Under the pieces are notes generated by a model, which was given only the letters and a program-made list of their open reading frames with translations, did no database searches and had not been told where the DNA came from. Below are positions 1 to 8,016 of a stretch of 64,000 nucleotides of DNA, piece after piece. The stretch comes from an uncultured bacterium (GTDB taxonomy: Bacteria > Verrucomicrobiota > Lentisphaeria > Victivallales > UBA1829): contig URKJ01000010.1 of assembly GCA_900548385.1 (NCBI GenBank), positions 49,634-113,633 of the forward strand. Direction: 5' to 3'. Position numbers and translations under genes: made by a program. Every line of letters starts with the position of its first letter. Position 1 is the stretch's first letter.

Positions 1-495
1 GCGTTTCTCAATACCGGACTCGTGGCGGGACTGATCTCTTTTGCCCTCATTATGACGGTCGGACTATTGGCGCGTTCGTATCTGACGCGTCTGAACCTGC
101 TGATGGTTCCGCGGATTTCGGCGGTGGTGATACTGGTTATCATTCTCATGAAAATGATCAGCGTGATGGCATATACGTTCGGGTTCGGACCCGGACAGAC
201 GGTCACATTTTTCCCGCTGATCATTATTGCGTGGACGATTGAACGCGCGTCGATGATCTGGGATGAAGACGGCGCGCGCACCGCTCTGCGGCAGCTTGTG
301 GTCAGCCTGCTTGCGAGCCTGCCCTGTTACTGGCTGATGGGCAGTCAGACGCTTCAGTACTTCTTCTTCTCGTTCCCGGAGATGAACCTGATCGTGCTGG
401 CTGTGATTCTATTGATCGGAGTCTATACGGGCTATCGCCTTTCGGAACTGAAACGATTTCAACCTCTGGTGATGCCATGTTCGGACAAATTCTGA
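1..495 (+). CDS. 7TM-transglutaminase-type membrane protein, C-terminal part (5' truncated)
   Basis: The reading frame is open from base 1, so the gene starts outside the window and only about 164 C-terminal residues are present. They form several hydrophobic helices separated by short loops. No known motif is visible in this piece. The identification rests on context. The next gene is a RimK-related ATP-grasp protein, which in many proteobacteria directly follows a protein made of an inactive transglutaminase domain plus seven membrane helices (Transglut_i_TM / 7TM_transglut). The helices here fit that 7TM part. The stop overlaps the next start by 19 nt, suggesting translational coupling. 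The function of the pair is not established. Confidence 0.6.
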   Translation, partial: AFLNTGLVAGLISFALIMTVGLLARSYLTRLNLLMVPRISAVVILVIILMKMISVMAYTFGFGPGQTVTFFPLIIIAWTIERASMIWDEDGARTALRQLVVSLLASLPCYWLMGSQTLQYFFFSFPEMNLIVLAVILLIGVYTGYRLSELKRFQPLVMPCSDKF

Positions 496-1445
496 ATTTT
501 TTTGCGTCGCCTGACTCGCTGAAAAAAGCGGGCGTGCTTTCAATGAACCGGCGGAATCATGATTTTATCATGAAATACAATCAGCGGCGGTATTATCCGA
601 TGGTCGATGACAAACTGCTGACGAAGCGTCTGGCGGAGAAAGCGGGGGTTCCGTGCGCCGGATTGATCGGGTCGATTCACTGTCAGCATGACGTGAAGAA
701 TCTCGAAACCATGATTCGCGGAGTGGAAGGCGGGTTCGTAATCAAGCCCGGACACGGTTCCGGCGGACGCGGCATCCTGGTGATCCGCGACCATTCGGAA
801 GGGCGGTTCGTCAAGAACGACGGGTGTGTGCTTTCGAGCCGGGAAGTCTACGGAGCCGTTACCGATATTCTCAGCGGTCTGTACAGTCTGGGCGGGCAGG
901 TGGACTATGCGCTGATCGAACAGTGCATTCATTTTTCGGATGTGTTCCGCGATTACAGCTTTCAGGGAATCCCCGATGTGAGGGTGATCGTGTTCCGCGG
1001 TTATCCCGTGATGGCGATGATCCGTCTGGCGACGCGTCAGTCGGATGGGCGGGCGAACCTGCATCAGGGCGCTGTCGGGGTCGGGCTTTCCCTGAAAGAC
1101 GGGCGTCCCTGTATGGCGGTTCAGAGCGGGGTACCGGTCACGGTTCATCCCGATACGGGCGCCCGTCTTTCCGAATTGCGGGTTCCGTTCTGGAAAGAGC
1201 ATCTGGAACTTTCGGCGCGCTGTGCCGACATGATTAAACTCGGTTATTTCGGTGCGGATATTGTGATCGACAAAGAGCGCGGTCCCCTGCTGCTGGAGTT
1301 GAACGCGCGTCCGGGATTGGCGATCCAGATTGCGAACCATACGGGACTTGCCGCGCGGCTGGAACGGATCGAAGCGCTGCCGGAACATGTTCATGCCGAC
1401 GCGGTGGAACGGGTGGCGTTCGCGCGGGAAACATTCGGCAGTTGA
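477..1445 (+). CDS. RimK-related ATP-grasp protein (alpha-L-glutamate ligase-like)
   Basis: A 322-aa protein of the ATP-grasp family annotated as alpha-L-glutamate ligase-like. Visible family features are the N-terminal block MNRRNHDFIMKYN followed by YYPMVDDKLLTKRLAEKAG, the glycine-rich ATP loop FVIKPGHGSGGRGI near residues 88-101, and the C-terminal metal/ATP-binding element LLLELNARPGLAIQIAN. By family such enzymes join an amino acid or similar amine to a carboxylate using ATP, but the substrate of this branch is unknown. The start overlaps the end of the upstream 7TM-type gene, and the pairing of the two families is a known conserved context. Identification of the family is firm; the function is not. 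Confidence 0.85.
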   Translation: MFGQILNFFASPDSLKKAGVLSMNRRNHDFIMKYNQRRYYPMVDDKLLTKRLAEKAGVPCAGLIGSIHCQHDVKNLETMIRGVEGGFVIKPGHGSGGRGILVIRDHSEGRFVKNDGCVLSSREVYGAVTDILSGLYSLGGQVDYALIEQCIHFSDVFRDYSFQGIPDVRVIVFRGYPVMAMIRLATRQSDGRANLHQGAVGVGLSLKDGRPCMAVQSGVPVTVHPDTGARLSELRVPFWKEHLELSARCADMIKLGYFGADIVIDKERGPLLLELNARPGLAIQIANHTGLAARLERIEALPEHVHADAVERVAFARETFGS

Positions 1446-1469
1446 AGATTTCACAACCGCATGTATATT
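1442..1469 (+). promoter_or_regulatory. Candidate sigma-70 promoter for the DMT transporter
   Basis: TTGAAG at 1442-1447 and TATATT at 1464-1469 are 16 bp apart. Transcription from it would begin close to the ribosome binding site of the next gene, giving a very short leader. Read from sequence only. Confidence 0.35.
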
Positions 1470-1493
1470 ACCTCCCGAACAAGGAGGTTTTGC

Positions 1494-2387
1494 ATGCTGA
1501 CGGGAATAATAGCGGGGCTGCTTTCCGCATTTCTTCAAGCAGTGTCTTATGTGTGCAGTGCGGGATTCATGCGGAAATACCGTTCCTCTCTACGACTTGT
1601 GATTTTTTCACAGCTTGTGATGGGGGCGTTCTGCCTTCCCGCGGTTCCGTTTCTGATTCCTCCGGGACTTGACGGCCGGTACGGGGAATTTGCGTTCTGG
1701 ACCGGGGTATGGGTTGTGGTGTTCGTCACAGGGCAGACCGCTTTTTTCAATACACTCCGGACGATCGAGGCAAGCCGTATGTCATCGCTGCTCGGCTTGA
1801 AGATCATTGTTCTTTCCCTGATTTCCGTGGTATTTCTGCGTCATCTTCTGAATCCTCTGCAGTGGCTCGCGGTGTTTATCAGCACGCTTGCGGCGGTGGG
1901 GATGAACTGGAGCGGAGGAAGCCGTTTCACCTGGAAAGGGATGTTCTGGCTTGCCGTCACGCTGGTGTTCTATTCGCTGACGGACATGACGGAGACCCGG
2001 CTGGTTCAGCTCCCGCAGGGATGCGGCATGTTCCGTGCGGCGATCGGTGTCGGCGTAACCTGCTATGCCGTGCTCGGAGTTCTGACTCTTCCGCTGCTGA
2101 TCCGGTTCCGTTGGACGACGCGTCAATTCGTGCGCGCAATCCCGTTTTCCGTTGCCTGGTTCTTTTCGCAGGTGTTTCTGTTCCTCTGCTTCGGCCATCT
2201 GGGAACCGTGTTCGGCAATGTGATCCAGGCGAGCCGCGGGCTGATTTCCGTTGTCATCGGGATCGTTTTGTTCTATATCGGGCTCGGAAGACTGGATTCG
2301 GAGATCAGCCGCGCCATGTGGATCCGCCGGATTGCCGCCGCCGTTCTCATGACGGCGGGGATCGTTCTTTATTCTCTTGCTTCATGA
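1494..2387 (+). CDS. DMT/EamA-family transporter
   Basis: A 297-aa integral membrane protein with about ten hydrophobic helices in two similar halves, the usual plan of drug/metabolite transporter (EamA) proteins. The start is placed at ATG 1494 because AAGGAGG lies at 1481-1487 with good spacing. An in-frame ATG at 1461 lacks a ribosome binding site and would add eleven polar residues. The binding site can pair with CCTCC just upstream (see findings). The substrate cannot be read from sequence. Two further DMT-type transporters occur in the window (44303 and 55795), but they are not obviously recent duplicates of this one. Confidence 0.8.
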   Translation: MLTGIIAGLLSAFLQAVSYVCSAGFMRKYRSSLRLVIFSQLVMGAFCLPAVPFLIPPGLDGRYGEFAFWTGVWVVVFVTGQTAFFNTLRTIEASRMSSLLGLKIIVLSLISVVFLRHLLNPLQWLAVFISTLAAVGMNWSGGSRFTWKGMFWLAVTLVFYSLTDMTETRLVQLPQGCGMFRAAIGVGVTCYAVLGVLTLPLLIRFRWTTRQFVRAIPFSVAWFFSQVFLFLCFGHLGTVFGNVIQASRGLISVVIGIVLFYIGLGRLDSEISRAMWIRRIAAAVLMTAGIVLYSLAS

Positions 2388-2402
2388 TGAGGATAACGCA
2401 CA

Positions 2403-3653
2403 ATGAAGTACTCCTGCATTATTTTTGATATTGACGGTACTCTGCTGGATTCGGAGCGGTTCAATCAGGCGACTCTGCAAACCGTGCTTCACAGATGGAC
2501 CGGAAGATGGTATGATCTTTCCGAACTGGAATTCGCGCGGGGAATCCCCGGACTGGATACCGCCGCGCGGCTGAACATTTCCGATCCCGGACGGTTTCTG
2601 TTGGAATGGGAGGCGGAAATCGGAGCGAAACGAAGCGGGATCCGTCCCTATTCCGGAGTGGGAGCAATGCTGAAACAGCTCCGGGAACGGGGCGTCCGGC
2701 TCGGGATCGTGACATCCAAGACCCGCTGCGAGTTTCAGCATGATTTTGTTCCGTGCGGGCTGATGGGCTATTTTGAGCCGGACCTGATTGTCACAGCCGA
2801 TGATACCGAACGGCATAAGCCGGATCCGGCTCCGCTTCTGGAAGCGCTGAAACGCGGCGGAGTCCCGCCGGAACAGCTGTTGTACATAGGCGATACTCTT
2901 TACGATTCCCGGTGTGCCGCGGGGGCGGAGGTGGCGTTCGGACTCGCCGTCTGGGGAGCGGGATCACTCCGGCACATCCGGGCGGATTATTACTTTTCCG
3001 TTCCGGAAGAGGTGGCGTCGCGTCTGGATGGCGATCGTTCGCTGTCGCCGTGGCTCCGGTGGGCGATGGAATTGCAGTTTATCGGGCAGGCGGGTGCCAC
3101 TTATTCCAAAGACCGGTTCGATCTGGAGCGGTTTGAACGGCTGCGGGAAATTGCGGCGGAGATGGTTGCGTGGAAATCGGAACTTCCGCTGGACAAGGTT
3201 CATGAGCTCTTCTGTTCGGAAAAAGGATTTCAGACGCCGAAGCTGGATACGCGTGCGGCGGTTTTCCGTGACGGTAAAATCCTGTTGGTGAAAGAACGCG
3301 ACGGTTTATGGTCACTGCCCGGCGGCTGGGTGGATGTTCTGGAGTCGATCCGTTCCAACACGGAAAAAGAGGTGCGCGAGGAGGCCGGATTGAGGGTTGC
3401 CGCGCTCCGTCTGATTGCGGTTCAGGACCGCAACCGTCACAATCCGCCGCCGTATGCTTACGGAGTCTGCAAAGTGTTTGTTCTCTGCGGGCTGATTGAC
3501 GGGGAATTTCAGGAGAATATTGAAACGGTCTCCTGCGCATATTTCGGCGAGGATGAATTGCCACCGTTGTCGGAAGCCAAAAATACCGCTGCGCAGGTGC
3601 GGATGTGTTTTGCCGCCGCCGGAGATCCGCACTGGGTGCCGGTTTTTGACTGA
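2403..3653 (+). CDS. HAD phosphatase fused to Nudix hydrolase
   Basis: A 416-aa two-enzyme fusion. Residues 1 to about 215 are a HAD-superfamily phosphatase of the phosphoglycolate phosphatase/PGMB type: motif I FDIDGTLLDS, motif II around IVTSKT, motif III KPDPAP, motif IV YIGDTLYDS. Residues about 215-285 look like the N-terminal domain of YjhB-type ADP-ribose Nudix enzymes (WAMELQFIGQAGATYSKDRF). The rest is a Nudix domain with the box GWVDVLE-x7-KEVREEAGL; its usual first Arg is Lys, while the metal-binding glutamates are kept. The two halves probably hydrolyse related phosphorylated or nucleoside-diphosphate metabolites. Both parts occur widely as single proteins; the fusion is unusual. 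It follows the DMT gene by 15 nt. Confidence 0.85.
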   Translation: MKYSCIIFDIDGTLLDSERFNQATLQTVLHRWTGRWYDLSELEFARGIPGLDTAARLNISDPGRFLLEWEAEIGAKRSGIRPYSGVGAMLKQLRERGVRLGIVTSKTRCEFQHDFVPCGLMGYFEPDLIVTADDTERHKPDPAPLLEALKRGGVPPEQLLYIGDTLYDSRCAAGAEVAFGLAVWGAGSLRHIRADYYFSVPEEVASRLDGDRSLSPWLRWAMELQFIGQAGATYSKDRFDLERFERLREIAAEMVAWKSELPLDKVHELFCSEKGFQTPKLDTRAAVFRDGKILLVKERDGLWSLPGGWVDVLESIRSNTEKEVREEAGLRVAALRLIAVQDRNRHNPPPYAYGVCKVFVLCGLIDGEFQENIETVSCAYFGEDELPPLSEAKNTAAQVRMCFAAAGDPHWVPVFD

Positions 3654-3670
3654 AATCAGAAAAATGAAAG

Positions 3671-3713
3671 AAACAAGCGCCGATGTTCCGGGGCGGAGCA
3701 TCGGCGCTTGTTT
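3671..3713. terminator. Bidirectional intrinsic terminator
   Basis: A perfect 15-bp stem pairs 3671-3685 with 3699-3713 around a 13-nt loop. It has A-rich sequence on the left and T-rich sequence on the right (TTTGTTGTTT follows). It sits between two convergent genes, so it can stop transcription from both sides. Confidence 0.85.
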
Positions 3714-3731
3714 GTTGTTTGATACGCGGAA

Positions 3732-4895
3732 TTACTTCTGCTGATTGTTTTCAAAATAACGGATCAGCTCTTCCGGGAGAGGGGGAATCTGCTGCGGCAT
3801 GTTGCCGTTGCGCATGGAAACGTGTCCGAGCACTCCGGCGGCGACCGCGTTGCGGGCCGCGATGGGGATCGTGTTCGGGCGCTTGCCGTCACGGACAAAA
3901 TCAAGGAAACTCTGTACAGCCCCCGGATCTGCACCGCCGTGGGTTCCTTCCGCAGGCTTGAGCTGATAAATAATATCCGGCGTTGTGCGTGGACCGCGGG
4001 TCGTCCAGACATGGATCTCGCATTTGCCGTGATCTCCGATGTTCTCAATGCGTCCTTTGGTGCCGATGAACGTGTAGTTGCGTTCCGCATCAGGGGTGTA
4101 GTGACACTGCATGTAGCAGGCCTGTGCTCCGTTTTCCAACTGCATCATGACCATATTGTGGTCTTCCACGTCGATGACAGGGGAGAAACCGGTCTGTTCA
4201 AGCGGCGGGTAGTGGTTTTCGTCCCAGCGGGCGCTGCCTTCGGTGTCTTCGGGACGGCGTTTGCATTTGTCGTAGACGGAGAGCATTCCCATTCCGACGA
4301 CTTGTCTGGTGTAGCTTCCCATCAGCCAGTGCATGACGTCGATGTCGTGCGCGCCCTTCTGAAGAAGCAGTCCGGTGGTGTTTTTCTGTTCGGAATGCCA
4401 GTCGCGGAAATAGGCGTCGCCGCCGTAGTTGATGAAGTGACGGCACCAGCCGCACTGGATGTCGCCGATGGTGCCCGCGTCAATGATTTCTTTCATTTTG
4501 AGAATGGCGGGGAAGTAGCGCATATTGTGGCCGATGAACAGTTTCGAGCCGGTTTCGTACGCGGTGCGCAGAATGCGGTCGCAGCCTTCAATCGTGATTG
4601 CCATCGGTTTTTCGAGGAAAACGGCTTTTCCCGCCTGAAGCGCGGCAACCGCCTGTTCTTCATGGCTGTAATCCGGCGAGGCGATCATGACGGCATCAAT
4701 TTCCTTGATTTTCAGCAGATCGGTGTAATTGTCAAACACCTGTGCTTCCGGGAACTTTTCATGGAAAGCATCGCGTGCGGAGGCTTTCGGATCGGCTCCG
4801 GCAATGATTTCCCAACCCTGTTCCGGCTTGTGCATCTGCCAACCGTTTCTGCCCCGTCCGCCAACGGCGATTAACCCGACTTTCATCATTTTCAT
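3732..4895 (-). CDS. Gfo/Idh/MocA-family oxidoreductase
   Basis: A 387-aa NAD(P)-dependent oxidoreductase of the glucose-fructose oxidoreductase / inositol dehydrogenase family, probably acting on a sugar or polyol. The N-terminal Rossmann region has the slightly atypical glycine pattern VGLIAVGGRGRNGW. The family's EKP motif (FLEKPMAI, residues 94-101) follows the second beta-alpha segment, and the C-terminal domain holds GAHDIDVMHWLMGSY. There is no signal peptide, so it is cytosolic. It is transcribed away from an AraC-type regulator, which makes co-regulation plausible. The start has AAGGAG nearby. A second in-frame ATG three codons later cannot be excluded. The precise substrate is unknown. 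Confidence 0.9.
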   Translation of the reverse strand: MKMMKVGLIAVGGRGRNGWQMHKPEQGWEIIAGADPKASARDAFHEKFPEAQVFDNYTDLLKIKEIDAVMIASPDYSHEEQAVAALQAGKAVFLEKPMAITIEGCDRILRTAYETGSKLFIGHNMRYFPAILKMKEIIDAGTIGDIQCGWCRHFINYGGDAYFRDWHSEQKNTTGLLLQKGAHDIDVMHWLMGSYTRQVVGMGMLSVYDKCKRRPEDTEGSARWDENHYPPLEQTGFSPVIDVEDHNMVMMQLENGAQACYMQCHYTPDAERNYTFIGTKGRIENIGDHGKCEIHVWTTRGPRTTPDIIYQLKPAEGTHGGADPGAVQSFLDFVRDGKRPNTIPIAARNAVAAGVLGHVSMRNGNMPQQIPPLPEELIRYFENNQQK

Positions 4896-4948
4896 CTGAT
4901 TTTCTCCTTTTTTGTTTTCCGGATTGCCCGGATTTTTCCTTTCTTATT

Positions 4949-4977
4949 ACAATATCAATAAAAATACAGAAAATCAA
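4949..4977 (-). promoter_or_regulatory. Candidate promoter of the Gfo/Idh gene
   Basis: On the minus strand TTGATT (4972-4977) and TATTGT (4949-4954) are 17 bp apart, in a very AT-rich divergent intergenic region. The start codon lies 54 bases downstream. Confidence 0.5.
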
Positions 4978-5049
4978 TTTGTTTTCTTGCTTTTTCTTCA
5001 ATATTAGATATATTAAATCAAACAAAAGATATGAAAAATTGATATATCG

Positions 5050-5069
5050 TATATTCCGGCATATTCCGG
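5050..5069 (+). repeat. Tandem 10-bp direct repeat before the AraC gene
   Basis: Two adjacent copies of YATATTCCGG (5050-5059 and 5060-5069) lie on the same helix face, one turn apart, directly upstream of the ribosome binding site of the AraC-type gene. AraC proteins often bind direct repeats, so this is a candidate operator. Confidence 0.4.
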
Positions 5070-5081
5070 ACGGGAGAGCTG

Positions 5082-5849
5082 ATGGCGGATTTTCCATTTC
5101 AATTTCTGGTTGGTGCGGGCGGAAACGCCGATGCGCAGACTCCGGTGATCCGGCGGTCCGATTATTCCGCCTGTACGATCGAATATATCGTGAGCGGTTC
5201 CGGGTATCTGGAGGTCAACGGTGTGAGCAGCCGCCCCGGTCCCGGAGATATTTATCAACTTCCGAAACACAGCGATCACTGCTATTATCCGGACCGGAAA
5301 GATCCGTGGCAGAAACTGTTTATCGTTGTGGATGGAGATTTCATGGAAGAGCTGCTGAGGATTCACGGACTGACAGACATCTATCATATTCCGGACTGCC
5401 AGCACTTGAAACGCTGGTTCGAGCACTGGGTCCGTCAGGCGAAAGTTCCGCTGACTCAGGAGCAGTACGCGCTGGAATTTCACCAGTTCGTCGTGGAGCT
5501 TGCCGCGCATGTCCGTCAGGACCGCGACCGGAGGAATCCGTATGTGAAAGAACTGCACGATCAGTTGCTGTTTTCTCTGGAAAAGCCGTTTTCCCTTGCG
5601 GCGTACACCGCAAGGACTCCCTATTCGGAGGCTCATCTGATCCGGTTGTTCCGGGAGGAGTATCACACAACTCCCTGCGAATTCCGCATGGGAAAAAAGA
5701 TGGAACAGGCGAGGACGCTTCTGCTCCATTCCAATTTATCGGTCAAAGAGATCGCGGAACGGCTGGGGTTTTCCAGTCAGTATCATTTCTCAAACAGTTT
5801 CAAATCCCGGTTCGGGGATTCTCCGCGGAAGTTCCGGCAGATGATCTGA
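5082..5849 (+). CDS. AraC-family transcriptional regulator
   Basis: A 255-aa regulator with the usual two parts. The N-terminal half is a cupin-like sensor (cues: PGDIYQLPKHSDHCYYP around residues 52-67), as in sugar-sensing AraC proteins. The C-terminal hundred residues are the double helix-turn-helix: AHLIRLFREEYHTTPCEFR in the first half and LSVKEIAERLGFSSQYHFS in the second, ending with the family motif FKSRFGDSPRKFR. GGGAGAG precedes ATG 5082. It is divergent from the Gfo/Idh oxidoreductase, its most likely target. Its 3' end overlaps the convergent DUF89 gene by 67 nt. The ligand is probably a sugar, but this is inferred only from the neighbour. Confidence 0.9.
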   Translation: MADFPFQFLVGAGGNADAQTPVIRRSDYSACTIEYIVSGSGYLEVNGVSSRPGPGDIYQLPKHSDHCYYPDRKDPWQKLFIVVDGDFMEELLRIHGLTDIYHIPDCQHLKRWFEHWVRQAKVPLTQEQYALEFHQFVVELAAHVRQDRDRRNPYVKELHDQLLFSLEKPFSLAAYTARTPYSEAHLIRLFREEYHTTPCEFRMGKKMEQARTLLLHSNLSVKEIAERLGFSSQYHFSNSFKSRFGDSPRKFRQMI

Positions 5850-6679
5850 AACGAATTGAGTTCCGCACCCAGAGAGTCGGCAACGAGTCTGCATTTTGCC
5901 ATGAAAAGAAAGAGAATCGGGCGGCTGCTCCGGTTGAGCGTTTCAAAATTGCCCTGTCCTTTGGAAATGATAAGGTCGGCTGTTTCAAATGCCTCCCGGA
6001 ATTCGGGGGAGGAGTGTTCCATGCTGATTCCCGGCGTGCAGTCTCCTGTGTCGATGATCCGGCGGACGAGTCCGTCGAATCCCGAATCCGCGACTTCGCG
6101 CCGGGTGACGTCGTTGAGGATCGGGGCGCCTTTGACGCAGAGTGTGATTTTGGGACCGCAGTGTTTGACGAGGAGCGTATCGAAAACCGCTTCCCCGCAG
6201 TTGTCCAGCAGATACAAAATATTTTCCGCGCGGTTGATCGCCTGCTCCGCCTGAATCAGAGCATTGCGATCGACCGGTTTCTGAAATGCAAGCCGAATCG
6301 TGTTTTTCGCCTGTTCCAGATCGAGGTCGCAGTTGACGCCGAAGTCGATGATGTTTCCGGCGATGGCAAGCCGGATCAGCGATTCGAAATCATCGGTATT
6401 CAGACCGTTTTCCTCCAGAAATTCCCGCAGAAGCTGTTTGGCGGCAACAGTCGATTCATCTTTCTGTTTCCGGTACGGATCGTGATTTCCGGTCACTTCC
6501 GCGGCATAGGCGTAGATTCTGCGCGCCATGACGGGCGGCGGCAGGTTGAAATCAAATCGGGCGATTTCCGCAAGCATGGTGCGGACGATTTGCGCCTGCC
6601 TGACGGGATCGCCGGTTTTCATGGCGGCGCTGACCGCGTTGCGGACGAGGCAGCTGATGCAGGATAAGTCAGTTTTCAT
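5783..6679 (-). CDS. DUF89/ARMT1-like damage-control phosphatase
   Basis: A 298-aa member of the DUF89 metal-dependent phosphatase family, which removes phosphate from damaged or unwanted phosphometabolites. Diagnostic blocks are the N-terminal CISCLVRNA (a CxxC seen in the prokaryotic subfamily), DNCGEAVFD with the metal-binding Asp/Asn residues in the middle, and VKGAPILNDVT and ISKGQGNFE in the last third. The start at 6679 is preceded by AAAGGA; an earlier in-frame codon would add a short unconserved N-terminus. It runs convergent to, and overlaps, the AraC-type gene. The substrate is unknown. Confidence 0.85.
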   Translation of the reverse strand: MKTDLSCISCLVRNAVSAAMKTGDPVRQAQIVRTMLAEIARFDFNLPPPVMARRIYAYAAEVTGNHDPYRKQKDESTVAAKQLLREFLEENGLNTDDFESLIRLAIAGNIIDFGVNCDLDLEQAKNTIRLAFQKPVDRNALIQAEQAINRAENILYLLDNCGEAVFDTLLVKHCGPKITLCVKGAPILNDVTRREVADSGFDGLVRRIIDTGDCTPGISMEHSSPEFREAFETADLIISKGQGNFETLNRSSRPILFLFMAKCRLVADSLGAELNSFQIICRNFRGESPNRDLKLFEK

Positions 6680-6749
6680 TGTCGGTTCCTTTGTTGTCTT
6701 TATGGAGTAATATACACCGGGAACCGGCAAAAGAAAGCGGTGTGCGGCG

Positions 6750-7919
6750 TCAACCTCTCAAAATGTAAGTTCCGGCGGGAAACGTTCCGTTCCAGCAGAG
6801 ACGGACGCGGCTGTCCGTATAGAACATCTGGAGGTTTGAGTTGTGGGTGATGTTCAGTTCGGAACCGTCCGCCTGAAGCTCAAAAAGCGAGGAGTCGAAC
6901 GGTTTGGAGACGTTCAGCTCCGAATAGGCGATTTCGACCGTTTCGACAGCGGCGTCTTCCGAGACGGTGAAAGAGTGTTCCACATGATCGGGATCGAGTT
7001 TCGGCTGGGGGATCGGGATCGGCGTGCACCATTGCGCGCCGGGAACGTTTGCAGGACGCAGGCGGAACCACAGCGCACCTGTCGGATCGGCGGTCCAGGA
7101 GATCTCATCTTTGGAAAATGCGGCTTCGAGTCCGGCGGCGAGCAGGGCGAGCGTCCAGTTCTGATATGCGCTGAGTTCATTTGCCGGGACGGAAGCGGGA
7201 AGTGTGCTTGGGTCCAGAACTCCGAGAACCGTCAGGGGAATGACCGCATGGACCAGTTCCACCCGCTGAGCGGCCTGGTCGAGTCCGGCAAGGCGCAGTT
7301 CGAGACCTTTGGTCGGAATCTGTTCCAGATCCGCATATTCAAACAGTTTCCGGAGTTTTTCGGATTGAAACGTCAGGGAGAATTGAAAAATGCCGTGCGC
7401 GGGAATCGAGTCGGAAAGATATGAGGTGACTTTTGCCATCGGCTGTTTCAGAAGATCGGCGGAGGTTCCGGCGGGAAACTGTTCTGCATCCAGCTGTGCC
7501 GGAATATGGAACCGCCAGCAGCCGTCTGCCGCGGTCGCGGCGGTGTAATCAACCTCTGTGAGGCTGCCGTCCGCTCCGGTCAGGCGGAGAGTCCCTTTTG
7601 CGGGAACGGGCGTGTTCTCTTCTTTCAGAGTCAGCTGAATAATGCCGGTTTCTCCCGGTTCGCAGGAGACGACCGTTCCGGGATAGGCGTTGATATAGGT
7701 GTCGTCAGCGGCAAGCGAGGCGATGGACGGGGTGTATTCAAATTCCGTCAGCGGGGTCCACTCGGACGGAGTGTTTCCGCTTGTCGCGGTGACCAGACGC
7801 CATTCAAAGAGACGTTTTTCCCCGTAAGCGGCGGTGAACGGGTTGTTCAGGGAACGGAGACAGCCGTCCGCGTCGAATGCTTCTCCGGTTGTGACGTTGT
7901 AGTAGATGACAGTTTTCAT
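6750..7919 (-). CDS. Unrecognised 389-aa protein, beta-rich
   Basis: I do not recognise this protein. It has no signal peptide, no membrane segment and few charged clusters. Composition (many T, S, P, G, A and short beta-type strings) suggests several small beta domains. The N-terminus (MKTVIYYNVTTGEAF) and the ending (NGTFPAGTYILRG) look like domain edges. Such cytosolic, multi-domain beta proteins often turn out to be virion or tail-associated proteins, but no other phage gene is nearby, so this is only a guess. A clear ribosome binding site (AAGGAG) precedes the start, supporting a real gene. It lies 70 nt after the DUF89 gene start and is transcribed the same way. Confidence 0.7.
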   Translation of the reverse strand: MKTVIYYNVTTGEAFDADGCLRSLNNPFTAAYGEKRLFEWRLVTATSGNTPSEWTPLTEFEYTPSIASLAADDTYINAYPGTVVSCEPGETGIIQLTLKEENTPVPAKGTLRLTGADGSLTEVDYTAATAADGCWRFHIPAQLDAEQFPAGTSADLLKQPMAKVTSYLSDSIPAHGIFQFSLTFQSEKLRKLFEYADLEQIPTKGLELRLAGLDQAAQRVELVHAVIPLTVLGVLDPSTLPASVPANELSAYQNWTLALLAAGLEAAFSKDEISWTADPTGALWFRLRPANVPGAQWCTPIPIPQPKLDPDHVEHSFTVSEDAAVETVEIAYSELNVSKPFDSSLFELQADGSELNITHNSNLQMFYTDSRVRLCWNGTFPAGTYILRG

Positions 7920-7972
7920 TGGGCAAACTCCTTATCGGGTATGGATTTGCCCGCCGGAAAACTGTCAACCGA

Positions 7973-8005
7973 CCGGGTCGGACAGCCGGGAGTTGTCCGA
8001 CCCGG
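7973..8005. terminator. Strong hairpin after the EF-G-like gene
   Basis: A 12-bp perfect GC-rich stem (7973-7984 with 7994-8005) and 9-nt loop lie 12 bases downstream of the stop of the EF-G-like gene. There is no direct T-run, so it may be a weak terminator or a 3'-end stabiliser. Confidence 0.5.
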
Positions 8006-8016
8006 AAAACGTGCGG

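Noticed and set aside
4979..6667. A 562-codon open frame on the plus strand across the AraC and DUF89 genes
   Set aside because: It lies in another frame of the AraC gene and antisense to DUF89, both of which have clear family motifs. Its translation has no recognisable domain and is rich in Arg and Ser, as expected for a shadow.
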